A DNA stretch of 62,154 nucleotides from Clostridia bacterium (GCA_017508195.1 JAFVZL010000032.1:1-62154); one strand, 5' to 3'; positions 1 to 9,047 are shown, numbered from the stretch's first letter. The notes: generated from the sequence alone by a model not told the origin. Numbers and translations: made by a program.

Positions 1-83
1 GGAAGATCTCCCGTCGATACGGTTATTACGTCGGTGGAGTTGAGCTCTGTTAACTCGAGCACGGGTGCTTCATAAGCTTTCAT
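1..83 (-). CDS. small hypothetical protein, N-terminus only (runs off window)
   Basis: Partial gene: the start codon is the ATG at 83 and the reading frame stays open to base 1. An AGGAGG ribosome binding site lies at 91-96, inside the end of the upstream gene's stop region. The visible start reads MKAYEAPVLELTEL, followed by NSTDVITVSTGDLP. Short proteins opening with MKxYExPxLE and a DVIT segment are common and uncharacterised in Clostridia (recollection of the pattern, not a search). It sits 16 bp downstream of the giant secreted protein gene and is probably co-transcribed with it. No function can be assigned. Confidence 0.6.
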   Translation of the reverse strand, partial: MKAYEAPVLELTELNSTDVITVSTGDL

Positions 84-99
84 TGCTGTTCCTCCTTTA

Positions 100-3000
100 T
101 TATGCATTGTATGCTACCGCTGCGGTAGCGAGATCGTAGATTGCCTCTACTGCTGCGATTACCTTCGCCTCAGCTCCCATCTCTACAAGCTTTCCGTAGT
201 AGCCCTGGATGTTGATCTCCGCACCGTTCACGGTGATGGCTGAGAGCATATCCATAGTGCTTACGTTTACGTATGCTACTCCGTCAGCATCTGCAGTCAC
301 GGTTCTCTCAACGAGCTGACCTGCTAAGTAGTACTGTACGTCATAGCTTGCGTTCGCTGCTCCTGTGATTACCCAGTTAAGAGTAGTTCCGCAGTTGATA
401 GCGATGGTAGTATCTGCAAGAGTGCCAAGCTTAGCTTCGCCCGAGATTGCCGCTGCGGTATAATCGTCGGGAAGAAGTGCGTCGATGTCTTCATCGACTG
501 CGCCGTTGTTAAGCACGTACATTGCGTTAAGGTAATTGAGAAGTGCGTAGATTACTGCATCGTCCTCGGTCGTTGCGTTGCCTAGGACCTTGCCCGCATA
601 CTCTGCGACAGTGAAGCCCTTGGATGAGTTGTAGGTGTCACCGTACGCACCGTTTACAGTAGTCTTAACGAAGATTACTTCCTTCTCTGCATCGGTAGGT
701 GCGAGGCTCTTGATCTGATACTTATATGCGTCGAGAGACTCAACGTATACGCCCTCTACCAAAGCACCGTCAGCATCTACAACCGAAACGTAGTCGGAAA
801 GACCTTCTACGATGCTCTTGGGAACATAGAGGTTGAAGTAAAGGTCGGACCAAAGAGTGAGGTTAGCCTGTGCGGAAAGACCGAAGTCCTTATCAAGAAC
901 GGTGGTGAATGCATTACCGTCCTGTGCCCAAGAGTACTTGTATACGCCTTCCTCACTTGCAAGGGTGACAACCTTGTTGATATCAACCTCATCGGTGCCC
1001 TCTGCGGGTACGTTCCAGTAGAAGTCTACGGGAGCCTGTGTACCAAGCTGGTAGGTATAGGGTGCGTAGGAAGAGGTAACGATGAAGTTGTAGCCCTCGT
1101 AGTTAGAGGTGTATGCGATCTTAGAGGTTGTATATCCGTATCTTACCGTATCAAAATCGGGAGTTGAACCCTCATTCCAAACGAGCTTATCAGAATTAAG
1201 CTTTACACCGTTTGCGAGGAAGAGTGAGAGATTTGCGTCAGCATTGGTTGCAGCTGCGCTGTATATACCCGCGGGAGCTTTGCCCTCGAGAAGGGTAAGC
1301 TCACAGCCTTCGCTGACACCAACCTCGATATTCACTGCAGCCTGTTTTTCCTCTGTGATTGCACAGCTCGTTCCGAGAAGATTGTTTGCCTTGAGCGTCG
1401 AGCCTGCAACGTTCAGATCGACGGTAAGCTTTATCATCTCGTGAAGCTCCGCATAAGAGGAAATGCTTGCACTAAGAAGATCTCCCGAAGCGTTAGAGGT
1501 GTAAAGCTCGCAGCCCGAGAAGGATATCTTCGCATAGTTGTCATTCTTCGCCTGATTCTCAGGAGGAGAAGCAGCGGTCTCTGCATATGCGTTCAGGGTG
1601 AGGAAATGAGATTTTACATTAATAGCCGAGTCGCGCGCGATAACGTTAAGATTGAAGGAGCCGTACTTGTTGGATACGTTTCTCATTTGGGTGAGCGACT
1701 TACAGTTGATAACAGAGTTATCAATAATCAACTCAGCCTCTGCCGAATTCTGAGACTTCAGCGAAGTGATCGCGTCATGTGCATTAACCGTACAGTTAAG
1801 GTAGCTTACCGTTCCGACTCTCTGGTCGATGAAGGTGCCGCTGTAGGTATTTACCGTAAGATTCTTGAAGGTAAGCTTGCATCTGTTAACACTGTTTGCC
1901 GTGCTGTAACCCATCATGAGGAGATTTCCGCCGTTGGTAAGCGTCTCATCCACATCCTCCGTGGTGGGATCGTCGAGCCTACCAAAGTTAAGCGTTCCGT
2001 TCTTGAAGGTTATTTGTGGGTTTGTAGCAACACCTGCGTTGATCCAGTGCTTGTTTCCGATGGTTGCTACCGTGAGGGTGTGACCGTTAAGGTCGATGGT
2101 AACTCCGTACTTTGCACCGTTAGCACTTGTTCTCGTGGAGCCCGAAGGACCTGCACCGAAACTAAGGATATCCGAGAACAGATAAAGTTCGTTTCCACGG
2201 GATGCATGGATACTGTCATAGAAGGGATCTATAAGTGCTCCGGTATCCTTTTTATAAACATCCGATGCCTTACCCTCTGCGTAAATGGAGCTGTTATTTA
2301 TCGTTACCCAGTCGGAATCTGCGTTTGCAGTATAGATCGTGGGAATGGAATAAAGGGGCTTAGGATCGTTCTCGGTGAGAGTGAGATCCGTGCCGTTACC
2401 GTCAAACCAAGTGATATTAGTCTCACCTCTTACTACAACGTAGCTTTCGGGAGCCTTATAAAGGTACACCTTATCACCGTCGATAAGGTCTGCACTGAGA
2501 TCATCCCAGCTATAGCAGGGGAACGTCTGCTCAGTACCGTCAACCGTACGGACGATATCAGCGATCTTAAGACCGGTGTAGCCCGTGGGGTTCTTAGGAA
2601 GATTTGCCTGGGTGTATGCAAGATCGGCTATGTTATCAAGACGAATGTCGGCGTTGCCGAGAACTCCTTCCTCGGTAAGAGGACCGTTATAGCCTACGGG
2701 GAACTTCGAAATAGTGTAGTTAGCTAAATTAGTGGTTGCGCCATTCTTAAACGCCTCGGTCGACATACGGATCGTCTCAAAGCGCTTAGCATATTTAAGG
2801 CTAGTAGAGGTAGCTGACGTATTCCTGTACCAATTAGCGCCTATGTTACCCATAAACTCACCGTCTATGTAAACGTATCCGACGTAAGGGTTGAAGGAGG
2901 TCACGGTACCCGCTTCCAAGCCCTCTGCATCCATAACGGCACTGACATCATAAATGATGGTTACGTTAACCCACTTTTTACCGCTATCGGCAGTAGTATC

Positions 3001-3606
3001 GTCGAAACCGCTGAATTTAACGGTATCTGTGTAGCCTGTGCCCTTGTTGAGAATAGGATATGTAGCGCTGTTCTGCACGATCTGATTAAGAGTAACGCTG
3101 TCATGATCCGCTCTGAATCTCATGTGGAGGAGCAGACCGGGGATATAATAAGAGTCGGTAGAGCAGTCAAAGTCTATGACAAAATAGTCGGTATTCTTCG
3201 CGTATTTGACATCGTATTTACCGTCGCCGTCCTTGTCAACGGGCGTTGTGACACCGTCAACCTTCTCGGTAGCGTGCATATCCTGAAGGATTATAGAGCT
3301 CGAACTCGAGACGCCGGGCAACGAAACGGTCCAGAACTCCTGGGCATCGGCATCAACGTCATGCTTCTGCTGCCAATAGCTCTGACCGTACTCATCGGTG
3401 AGCTTCACAAGAGAGTCTCCGTTCTGAGCGTCTGCGCTCAGTGCGATGGATTCGAGTGAATCCATATCATAAGAAACAACTCTTCCATCAGGGGGAGTAA
3501 TAGCTTCCGCTGCGGCTTCCTCTGCAAAGATGCTGAAGACGGCAAACGTCGAAAGCACCAATGAGAGCACCATAACGAGTGAAAGAATCTTCGCTAAACG
3601 TTTCAT
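100..3606 (-). CDS. giant secreted beta-rich protein (jelly-roll-like plus beta-helix-like)
   Basis: 1168 residues. Residues 1-29 form a Sec signal peptide (MKRLAK start, hydrophobic core, cleavage near FSIFA/EEA). Residues about 40-330 alternate beta-prone stretches and include a segment ending DIRLDNI, reminiscent of a LamG/concanavalin-type jelly roll. Residues about 480-790 contain repeated short rungs rich in N, T, S and V (for example KNGTLNFG, KNLTVNTYSG, LNCTVNAH, IDNSVINC), which suggests a right-handed beta-helix. No lipobox, LPxTG motif, SLH or dockerin module was seen, so the mode of surface attachment is unknown. An AAGGAG site lies just upstream and a strong sigma-A promoter at 3645-3673. 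A surface adhesin or glycan-binding role is inference; the gene is not recognised. Confidence 0.8.
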   Translation of the reverse strand: MKRLAKILSLVMVLSLVLSTFAVFSIFAEEAAAEAITPPDGRVVSYDMDSLESIALSADAQNGDSLVKLTDEYGQSYWQQKHDVDADAQEFWTVSLPGVSSSSSIILQDMHATEKVDGVTTPVDKDGDGKYDVKYAKNTDYFVIDFDCSTDSYYIPGLLLHMRFRADHDSVTLNQIVQNSATYPILNKGTGYTDTVKFSGFDDTTADSGKKWVNVTIIYDVSAVMDAEGLEAGTVTSFNPYVGYVYIDGEFMGNIGANWYRNTSATSTSLKYAKRFETIRMSTEAFKNGATTNLANYTISKFPVGYNGPLTEEGVLGNADIRLDNIADLAYTQANLPKNPTGYTGLKIADIVRTVDGTEQTFPCYSWDDLSADLIDGDKVYLYKAPESYVVVRGETNITWFDGNGTDLTLTENDPKPLYSIPTIYTANADSDWVTINNSSIYAEGKASDVYKKDTGALIDPFYDSIHASRGNELYLFSDILSFGAGPSGSTRTSANGAKYGVTIDLNGHTLTVATIGNKHWINAGVATNPQITFKNGTLNFGRLDDPTTEDVDETLTNGGNLLMMGYSTANSVNRCKLTFKNLTVNTYSGTFIDQRVGTVSYLNCTVNAHDAITSLKSQNSAEAELIIDNSVINCKSLTQMRNVSNKYGSFNLNVIARDSAINVKSHFLTLNAYAETAASPPENQAKNDNYAKISFSGCELYTSNASGDLLSASISSYAELHEMIKLTVDLNVAGSTLKANNLLGTSCAITEEKQAAVNIEVGVSEGCELTLLEGKAPAGIYSAAATNADANLSLFLANGVKLNSDKLVWNEGSTPDFDTVRYGYTTSKIAYTSNYEGYNFIVTSSYAPYTYQLGTQAPVDFYWNVPAEGTDEVDINKVVTLASEEGVYKYSWAQDGNAFTTVLDKDFGLSAQANLTLWSDLYFNLYVPKSIVEGLSDYVSVVDADGALVEGVYVESLDAYKYQIKSLAPTDAEKEVIFVKTTVNGAYGDTYNSSKGFTVAEYAGKVLGNATTEDDAVIYALLNYLNAMYVLNNGAVDEDIDALLPDDYTAAAISGEAKLGTLADTTIAINCGTTLNWVITGAANASYDVQYYLAGQLVERTVTADADGVAYVNVSTMDMLSAITVNGAEINIQGYYGKLVEMGAEAKVIAAVEAIYDLATAAVAYNA

Positions 3607-3644
3607 AGGTAAAAAACTCCTTAAAAATATTTTAAGATGGATTA

Positions 3645-3673
3645 ATTATAGCACTTAACATAACTAGAGTCAA
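3645..3673 (-). promoter_or_regulatory. sigma-A promoter of the secreted-protein gene
   Basis: On the minus strand TTGACT (3668-3673) and a perfect TATAAT (3645-3650) are separated by 17 bp. The start codon at 3606 follows after about 30 nt of leader. Confidence 0.8.
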
Positions 3674-3955
3674 TATCGTTGAACATAATTTGTAGCTTTT
3701 GCCAAAAGCAGGTTTTAAATTTGGTTAATATGTACAGTGCGCTTTTTTCCCCTTTTAAGCGATATAAGACGAGCAAAAAGCCCACGGTTCTCATTTTTTC
3801 TATATCAAAAATCTAAGGCTGCGGTCCGTGTTCAACCGCAAAAGGACAATTACATACGCGATAATCACTTATAATGAAAATAACTGTTTGCAAAACTTGC
3901 CGTTTGTCGCCTCTGAGATCGATGCTTTGCGTTGTTGTTGCTTGGCTGTATAAAG
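3674..3955. other. intergenic stretch, nothing recognised
   Basis: AT-rich spacer between the promoter of the secreted-protein gene and the arginine operon terminator. No ORF with a ribosome binding site, tRNA or clear structured RNA was seen on either strand. Confidence 0.5.
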
Positions 3956-3995
3956 AAAACACCGAGACGCTTTCGAGACGGCATCCCGGTGTTTT
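3956..3995 (-). terminator. terminator of the arginine operon
   Basis: Stem AAAACACCG (3956-3964) pairs with CGGTGTTTT (3987-3995), with T-rich tracts on both sides. It lies 16 bp beyond the argF stop. On the plus strand it is followed by an even better T run, so it could act in both directions. Confidence 0.75.
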
Positions 3996-4010
3996 TTTGT
4001 GTTTATTCCA

Positions 4011-4997
4011 TTAAGAGAGTGTCGCAAGCATCACCGCTTTGATGGTGTGCATTCTGTTCTCAGCCTCGTCAAAGACGATGGATCTGTCGCTCTCGAACAC
4101 CTCGTCGGTGACCTCCATACAGTCGATGCCGAACTTATCGTGGATCTCCTTACCGACCTTCGTGCCGAGATCGTGGAATGCGGGAAGGCAGTGCATAAAC
4201 TTGCAATTATCCCCCGCCGCGTTCATAAGCTCTGCGGTCACACGGTAGGGTGTGAGGTCGGCAATTCTCTTTTCCCATACATCAGCCGGCTCACCCATCG
4301 ATACCCAGACGTCGGTGTAGATAACGTCGGCTCCCACTACCGCCTCGGCAGGCTTCTCGATAAATTCGAGAGTCGCGCCCGTATCCTTTGCTATATTTTC
4401 ACACGCGGTAATCAATTCGGGGCTCGGGAAGTATTCTCTCGGTGCGCACGCAACGAAGTGCATGCCCATCTTTGCACATCCTACCATAAGCGAGTTACCC
4501 ATATTGTAACGGGCATCTCCCATATATACGAGCCTTTTTCCTTTAAGTTCACCGAGGTGCTCCTTTATAGTCATGAAGTCGGCAAGTATCTGAGTGGGGT
4601 GGTACTCGTTGGTAAGACCGTTCCATACGGGGACTCCCGCGTACTTAGCAAGGCTCTCTACTATCTCCTGACCGAAGCCGCGGTACTCAATACCGTCAAA
4701 CATTCTGCCGAGCACTCTCGCGGTGTCGGGAATACTCTCCTTCTTGCCTATCTGCGATGCCTCGGGAGAAAGATAGGTCGCGTTCATGCCAAGATCGTAC
4801 GCCGCTACCTCAAAGGCGCAGCGTGTACGCGTGCTTGTTTTCTCAAATATAAGCGCGATATTCTTACCCGTAAGATGCTTATGGGGTATACCCGCCTTTT
4901 TCTCCGCCTTAAGCTTTATTGCAAGGTCGATAAGACCCGCTATCTCCTCGGTCGAAAAATCGAGAAGCTTCAGAAAATTCTTTCCCGAAAGATTCAT
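4011..4997 (-). CDS. argF: ornithine carbamoyltransferase
   Basis: 328 residues, the usual family length. It converts L-ornithine and carbamoyl phosphate to citrulline in the cytosol. Carbamoyl-phosphate-binding motif STRTR is at residues 55-59, HPTQ at 133-136, the ornithine-loop motif SMGE at 233-236 and the catalytic HCLP at 269-272; together these mark an OTCase and not an aspartate carbamoyltransferase. AGGAGG lies 7 nt before the ATG. It is the third gene of argG-argH-argF, 24 bp after argH. The biosynthetic neighbours argue for an anabolic enzyme, not the arginine-deiminase-pathway type. Expression should follow the ArgR-like operator at 7743-7778. Confidence 0.96.
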   Translation of the reverse strand: MNLSGKNFLKLLDFSTEEIAGLIDLAIKLKAEKKAGIPHKHLTGKNIALIFEKTSTRTRCAFEVAAYDLGMNATYLSPEASQIGKKESIPDTARVLGRMFDGIEYRGFGQEIVESLAKYAGVPVWNGLTNEYHPTQILADFMTIKEHLGELKGKRLVYMGDARYNMGNSLMVGCAKMGMHFVACAPREYFPSPELITACENIAKDTGATLEFIEKPAEAVVGADVIYTDVWVSMGEPADVWEKRIADLTPYRVTAELMNAAGDNCKFMHCLPAFHDLGTKVGKEIHDKFGIDCMEVTDEVFESDRSIVFDEAENRMHTIKAVMLATLS

Positions 4998-5021
4998 TCT
5001 TCCTCCTGTATGCCTTATGCT

Positions 5022-6395
5022 TTACTTCAACTGCTCCCTGACGTAGGCTATCTGCTTCTCAACCGAAGCAACCGAGGTTCCGCCCTCGGATATCCTCTTC
5101 TCGACGCAAGTCTTAAGCGATATTGCCTCGTATACGTCATCCTCGATAAGCTCTGATGCAGCCTTATATTTCTCTAAGGGATAATTATCAAGAACGCATC
5201 CCGATCTAATACAGTCAGCGACTATACCGCCCGAGATCTTATATGCCGAGCGGAAAGGAAGTCCGCGCTTTACAAGATAATCGGCAAGGTCTGTCGCGTT
5301 GATGAATCCGCCCTTTGCGGCGGCGAGCATATTCTCCTCGTTTGCCTTCATAGAGGATATCATCCGGGCGAATATATCGATGCAGGCTATAACGGTATCA
5401 ATGGCATCAAAGACGCTCTCCTTATCCTCCTGCATATCCTTGTTGTACGCAAGCGGCAGTGACTTCAGCGTGGTGAACAGAGCTATCATATCACCGTATA
5501 CCCTGCCCGTCTTACCGCGCACGAGCTCCGCCATATCGGGGTTCTTCTTCTGCGGCATTATCGATGAGCCCGTGGTGAATGCATCCGAGAGCTCAACAAA
5601 CTTGAACTCCCAGCTCGACCAAAGGATGATCTCCTCGGAGAAGCGAGAAAGGTGCATCATAAGAATGGATATATCGCTCATAAGCTCGAGCGCGAAGTCT
5701 CTGTCGGATACTCCGTCAAGAGAGTTCATGCATATTCCGTCAAATCCGAGCTTCTCCGCCTCAAAACGGCGGTCGGTATCATAGGTCGTGCCCGCGAGAG
5801 CGCAGCAGCCGATAGGAGAATAGTTCATTCTCGCGCGGCAGTCCGAAAGCCTGTCAATGTCGCGCAGTAGCATCATGGCATAAGCCATAAGATGATGGCC
5901 GAAGGTGATGGGCTGCGCTCTCTGGAGATGGGTATAGCCCGGCATTATCGTGGCTTTATACTCCTCTGCCTTATCTGCGAGTGCAGATATGAGCGCCTTA
6001 AGCTTCGGGGTGATAGTATCTATCTCCGAGCGAAGATAGATACGAATATCGAGTGCGACCTGATCGTTTCTGCTCCTTGCAGTGTGGAGCTTCTTTCCGA
6101 CCTCGCCGACTCTCGCAGTCAGCACCTCCTCGACGAACATATGAATATCCTCGCTATCAGGGTCGAAGTCGAGCTTGCCCGATTCGATATCCGCGAGTAT
6201 TCCGTCAAGGCCGTCTATAAGGATATCTGCCTCGGCATCGGTTATGATGCCCTGCTTCGCAAGCATTGCGGCGTGCGCCATGCTGCCGGTGATATCCTCC
6301 TTATACATTCTTTTATCAAAGTGGATAGACGAGTTGAAATCGTCTGCCATCTTGCTTGTGTTGCCGTCGGTGCGGCCTGCCCACATCTTTGCCAT
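5022..6395 (-). CDS. argH: argininosuccinate lyase
   Basis: 457 residues from the chosen start. It splits argininosuccinate into arginine and fumarate, the last step of arginine synthesis. The family signature GSSIMPQKKNP is at residues 276-286 and SRNDQ at about 108-112; HTARSRNDQ and the GYTHLQRAQP segment are typical of the aspartase/fumarase superfamily active site. An upstream in-frame ATG at 6407 lacks a ribosome binding site. The ATG at 6395 has GGAG seven nt ahead, carried inside the first codons of the longer form, so the shorter start is preferred. Second gene of the arginine operon. Confidence 0.95.
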   Translation of the reverse strand: MAKMWAGRTDGNTSKMADDFNSSIHFDKRMYKEDITGSMAHAAMLAKQGIITDAEADILIDGLDGILADIESGKLDFDPDSEDIHMFVEEVLTARVGEVGKKLHTARSRNDQVALDIRIYLRSEIDTITPKLKALISALADKAEEYKATIMPGYTHLQRAQPITFGHHLMAYAMMLLRDIDRLSDCRARMNYSPIGCCALAGTTYDTDRRFEAEKLGFDGICMNSLDGVSDRDFALELMSDISILMMHLSRFSEEIILWSSWEFKFVELSDAFTTGSSIMPQKKNPDMAELVRGKTGRVYGDMIALFTTLKSLPLAYNKDMQEDKESVFDAIDTVIACIDIFARMISSMKANEENMLAAAKGGFINATDLADYLVKRGLPFRSAYKISGGIVADCIRSGCVLDNYPLEKYKAASELIEDDVYEAISLKTCVEKRISEGGTSVASVEKQIAYVREQLK

Positions 6396-6417
6396 TGTTT
6401 TCTCCATTTATTAAAGT

Positions 6418-6446
6418 GGTGCCTCAAATGCAAGATTTGAGACACC
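6418..6446 (-). other. 12-bp hairpin in the argG-argH gap
   Basis: Stem arms 6418-6429 and 6435-6446 pair over 12 bp with one G-U, around a 5-nt loop. On the minus strand no T tract follows, so it is a poor intrinsic terminator; an mRNA-stabilising or processing element is more likely. It ends about 22 nt before the argH start codon. Confidence 0.55.
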
Positions 6447-6507
6447 CCGAAAATTTTAGAGGGGATAGTTAGATTTAAGGAAAAACTAAATATGACAGCC
6501 CAACAGT

Positions 6508-7725
6508 TTATTTTTTGCCGTCAACCATCGCCTGTACCTTGATAGGAAGACCCCAAAGGTTGATGAAGCCCTCTGCATCCTTCTGGTTGTAGTCGGACTC
6601 ACCGAAGGTGGCGATCTCCTCACTGTAGAGCGAGTAGGGGCTCCATACGCCCGCGTTGATCATATTGCCCTTATAGAGCTTAAGCTTTACCTTACCCGTA
6701 ACCTTCTCCTGAGTCTTGTCAACGAATGCAGAAAGAGCCTCTCTTAAAGGTGTGAACCACTGACCGTTATATACAAGCTCTGCGAAGGTGATGGAGAGCT
6801 TCTGCTTCTCGTGCAGAGTAAGCTTATCAAGGCAGATGCTCTCGAGCACCGAGTGTGCCTTATAGAGAATAGTTCCGCCGGGAGTCTCGTATACACCGCG
6901 GCACTTCATGCCGACAAGACGGTTCTCTACGATGTCGATGATACCGATACCGTTCTTTCCGCCAAGCTCGTTGAGCTTAAGGATGATATTCTTAGCACTC
7001 ATTTTCTCACCGTCGAGAGCTACGGGCTTGCCTTCTACGAAGTCAATCGTAACGTAGGTGGGAGTATCGGGAGCCTGAAGGGGAGATACCGACATCTCGA
7101 GGAAGCCGGGCTTCTCATACATGGGCTCGTTTCCCGTATCCTCGAGGTCAAGACCCTCGTGAGAGAGATGCCAGAGGTTCTTATCCTTGGAATAGTTGGT
7201 TTCACGGTTTATCTTAAGGGGGATATCGTGTGCCTCGGCATAGTCGATCTCCTCCTCACGGGACTTGATATCCCACTCACGCCAGGGAGCGATGATGGGC
7301 ATCGAGGGAGCGAAGTGCTTGATAGCAAGCTCGAAGCGGACCTGGTCGTTACCCTTACCGGTACAACCGTGGCAGATCGCGTCTGCGCCCTCCTTTATAG
7401 CGATATCTACAAGACCCTTAGCGATGCAGGGGCGTGCGTGGCTGGTGCCGAGGAGATAGTCCTCGTAGATTGCGCCCGCCTTCATCGTGGGAATGATATA
7501 TTCGTCAACGTACTCATCGGTGAGATCGAGAACGTAGAGCTTGCTGGCACCCGTCTTAAGCGCCTTTTCCTCAAGACCATCGAGCTCGTCTGCCTGACCG
7601 ACGTTACCCGATACCGCGATGACCTCGCAGTTGTTGTAGTTTTCCTTTAACCACGGAATGATGATAGAGGTATCAAGACCTCCCGAATATGCCAGAACGA
7701 CCTTTTTGATATTTTCCTTGTTCAT
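6508..7725 (-). CDS. argG: argininosuccinate synthase
   Basis: 405 residues, matching the family's usual 400 or so. It joins citrulline and aspartate with ATP to give argininosuccinate. The N-type ATP pyrophosphatase P-loop AYSGGLDTS is at residues 12-20, and [10 protein letters not shown] (the citrulline/aspartate site region) lies further on. The frame is open far upstream to 7980, but the ATG at 7725 is preceded by CGGAGG with 9-nt spacing and gives the family's N-terminus; the upstream extension would also cross the promoter. First gene of the argGHF operon. Confidence 0.96.
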   Translation of the reverse strand: MNKENIKKVVLAYSGGLDTSIIIPWLKENYNNCEVIAVSGNVGQADELDGLEEKALKTGASKLYVLDLTDEYVDEYIIPTMKAGAIYEDYLLGTSHARPCIAKGLVDIAIKEGADAICHGCTGKGNDQVRFELAIKHFAPSMPIIAPWREWDIKSREEEIDYAEAHDIPLKINRETNYSKDKNLWHLSHEGLDLEDTGNEPMYEKPGFLEMSVSPLQAPDTPTYVTIDFVEGKPVALDGEKMSAKNIILKLNELGGKNGIGIIDIVENRLVGMKCRGVYETPGGTILYKAHSVLESICLDKLTLHEKQKLSITFAELVYNGQWFTPLREALSAFVDKTQEKVTGKVKLKLYKGNMINAGVWSPYSLYSEEIATFGESDYNQKDAEGFINLWGLPIKVQAMVDGKK

Positions 7726-7742
7726 CTGTGTGAACCTCCGAT

Positions 7743-7788
7743 TGAATAAATATGCATCAATTCTAGCATATAAATTCATGATTGTCAA
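7743..7788 (-). promoter_or_regulatory. argG promoter with two overlapping ARG boxes
   Basis: Minus-strand -35 TTGACA (7783-7788) and -10 TAGAAT (7760-7765) are 17 bp apart. One ARG-box match (TGAAT-WWWW-ATKCA type) occupies 7743-7756 and is perfect: TGAATAAATATGCA on the plus strand. A second with one mismatch, AGCATATAAATTCA, occupies 7765-7778, between -35 and -10. Their centres are 22 bp apart, two helical turns. This is the classic arrangement for an arginine repressor (ArgR/AhrC) hexamer and predicts arginine-dependent repression of argGHF. The repressor gene is not in the window. Confidence 0.85.
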
Positions 7789-7954
7789 CCCCTTTCGCGA
7801 AAATAATTTAAAATCGCGGAATTTCTGTGCAGCCTGTATATTATTTTGTACAAATTTGAACCAAAGTTGTATATTTTTGCTGCTTAAAGCTTTGAAAATC
7901 TCGCGTGCCCGCGCACGAGGGAGCCCATCTTCCCTCTCGCACAGCATCCGTTTA

Positions 7955-7981
7955 TGCATGAAAATATGCACTTTATGCATA
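7955..7981. other. cluster of ATGCA-type inverted repeats
   Basis: TGCATGAAAATATGCA (7955-7970) is an inverted repeat, followed by TATGCATA at 7974-7981. The half-sites resemble ARG-box halves, but the spacing is 2 bp too long. It lies between the argG promoter and the yajC promoter. It may be an auxiliary operator; low confidence. Confidence 0.3.
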
Positions 7982-8052
7982 AAAATGTGATTATCCGTTA
8001 TTGAACGCTGTGTGAAGAATGTTTCTAAATTCTAAAATTATTCCGTTACTTC

Positions 8053-8081
8053 TTGATTTTTCGGGCAAGCTATTGTATAAT
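8053..8081 (+). promoter_or_regulatory. sigma-A promoter of yajC
   Basis: TTGATT (8053-8058) and TATAAT (8076-8081) with a 17-bp spacer, about 30 bp upstream of the yajC start. Confidence 0.75.
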
Positions 8082-8114
8082 AATGGAGAAATAAACCAAC
8101 GAAAGGGACAAATG

Positions 8115-8495
8115 ATGAGCTTTTTACTTGAGACTGCAGCTGACCCCTGGTCGAGCATAATTTCTATCGGTAGTATCGTTCTTCTTATCGTTTTCTTCTA
8201 CTTCTTTATGATTCGTCCTCAGAAGAAGAAGGAGAAGGAGGATCAGGAGATGCGCGACGCACTCTCCGTGGGCGATGAGGTTACCACCATAGGCGGTATC
8301 ATCGGCAAGGTAATTTCTATTAAAGAGGATACCTTCGTGCTCGAGACCACCAAGGCTAAGACCCGTATCCGTTTCCTTAAGGGTGCTATCAGAAGCGTTG
8401 ACGTCAGAATCGCTGATACCATCGCTCCTAAGGTAGAGGAGACCGAGACTGCTCCCACAGAGCCTGTCGAGACTGCAGAGGGTCAGGATAAGTAA
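8115..8495 (+). CDS. yajC: preprotein translocase subunit YajC
   Basis: 126 residues. It is the small accessory membrane protein of the Sec-SecDF holotranslocon. One transmembrane helix at residues about 16-36 ends in the family's MIRPQKKKEKE motif, followed by a cytoplasmic domain with VGDEVTTIGGIIGKV and RFLKGAIRSV. Two adjacent ATG codons (8112 and 8115) are possible; AAAGGG lies about 7 nt before the second. The tail is acidic and rich in E, T and P. In many Clostridia yajC is followed, as here, by a small TIGR04086-type membrane gene. A terminator hairpin separates the two. Confidence 0.93.
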   Translation: MSFLLETAADPWSSIISIGSIVLLIVFFYFFMIRPQKKKEKEDQEMRDALSVGDEVTTIGGIIGKVISIKEDTFVLETTKAKTRIRFLKGAIRSVDVRIADTIAPKVEETETAPTEPVETAEGQDK

Positions 8496-8520
8496 AACCG
8501 ATATTAAAATGTCATAATGT

Positions 8521-8569
8521 AAAGGGCTGTCGAATAGACTTTATCAGAAGGTCGGTCGGCAGCTCTTTT
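8521..8569 (+). terminator. terminator after yajC
   Basis: Arms 8521-8532 and 8557-8568 pair over 12 bp (two G-U), followed by TTCATTT. Partial read-through into the next gene is likely because that gene has no obvious promoter of its own. Confidence 0.6.
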
Positions 8570-8594
8570 CATTTGCCGATCAATGGAGGTAAAG

Positions 8595-8996
8595 GTGAGA
8601 AGATCTAAGCTTTCTTTCGGTGATATGAACGTTTTTGTAAGGGTGCTTATAGCGTCGGCTGTGATGCTCGTTACGGTGGCACTCTCTTCGCTGCCCGTCG
8701 GGCTCGTTATAGGTATGTGCGACGATCCGCTCTCGCTCATCGACATAGGCTCGCTTATCACGCTGCTCATCGGCGGTGCGATAGCATCCTTGATTATCGC
8801 AAAGATATCTCCCGATAAAAAGTTTCTGACTGTGTCGCTTTCAGCGCTTCTCTTCTCTCTTATCATGACGCTCGTCGGGCTTGTTGCCACGGGCGGTGAG
8901 GTAGGCGTGCGAGTCTTTTTAAACTATTTATGCTATATCGGCGTGTCGCTCTTGTTCGGCAGAATAGGTATGCTCGAGCCGAAAAGAAGGAGATAA
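8595..8996 (+). CDS. TIGR04086-like small membrane protein
   Basis: 133 residues from a GTG start at 8595, chosen because GGAGG (8585-8589) sits 5 nt before it; the in-frame ATG at 8583 overlaps that ribosome binding site. Four hydrophobic segments of about 20 residues are visible (near residues 13-37, 45-63, 72-93 and 99-121), with short charged links and a basic KRRR end. Length, topology and position downstream of yajC fit the TIGR04086 family of clostridial membrane proteins. Its function is unknown; a link to Sec translocation is only suggested by location. Confidence 0.7.
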   Translation: MRRSKLSFGDMNVFVRVLIASAVMLVTVALSSLPVGLVIGMCDDPLSLIDIGSLITLLIGGAIASLIIAKISPDKKFLTVSLSALLFSLIMTLVGLVATGGEVGVRVFLNYLCYIGVSLLFGRIGMLEPKRRR

Positions 8997-9021
8997 AGTA
9001 AAATAGCACGATAGTAAAGCA

Positions 9022-9047
9022 AGAGGACTGCCGTGTGGCAGTCCTCT
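9022..9047. terminator. hairpin between convergent genes
   Basis: Perfect 11-bp stem (9022-9032 with 9037-9047) and a GTGT loop, between a plus-strand gene ending at 8996 and a minus-strand gene ending at 9080. The T tracts are weak on both sides; it probably serves both genes. Confidence 0.6.

Noticed and set aside
1441-2727. Long open frames antisense to real genes (also at 33245-34780, 41878-43224, 47774-49147 and 3999-5156)
   Set aside because: They lie fully inside well-supported genes, lack ribosome binding sites and have compositions typical of reverse-strand shadows (rich in C, R, Y, V and I).
7725-7980. N-terminal extension of argG to 7980
   Set aside because: It would run through the promoter and ARG boxes and does not resemble the family; the ATG at 7725 has a proper ribosome binding site.
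7726-8018. T-box or arginine riboswitch upstream of argG
   Set aside because: The transcript start is only about 28 nt before the argG start codon, leaving no room, and the promoter already has ARG boxes.
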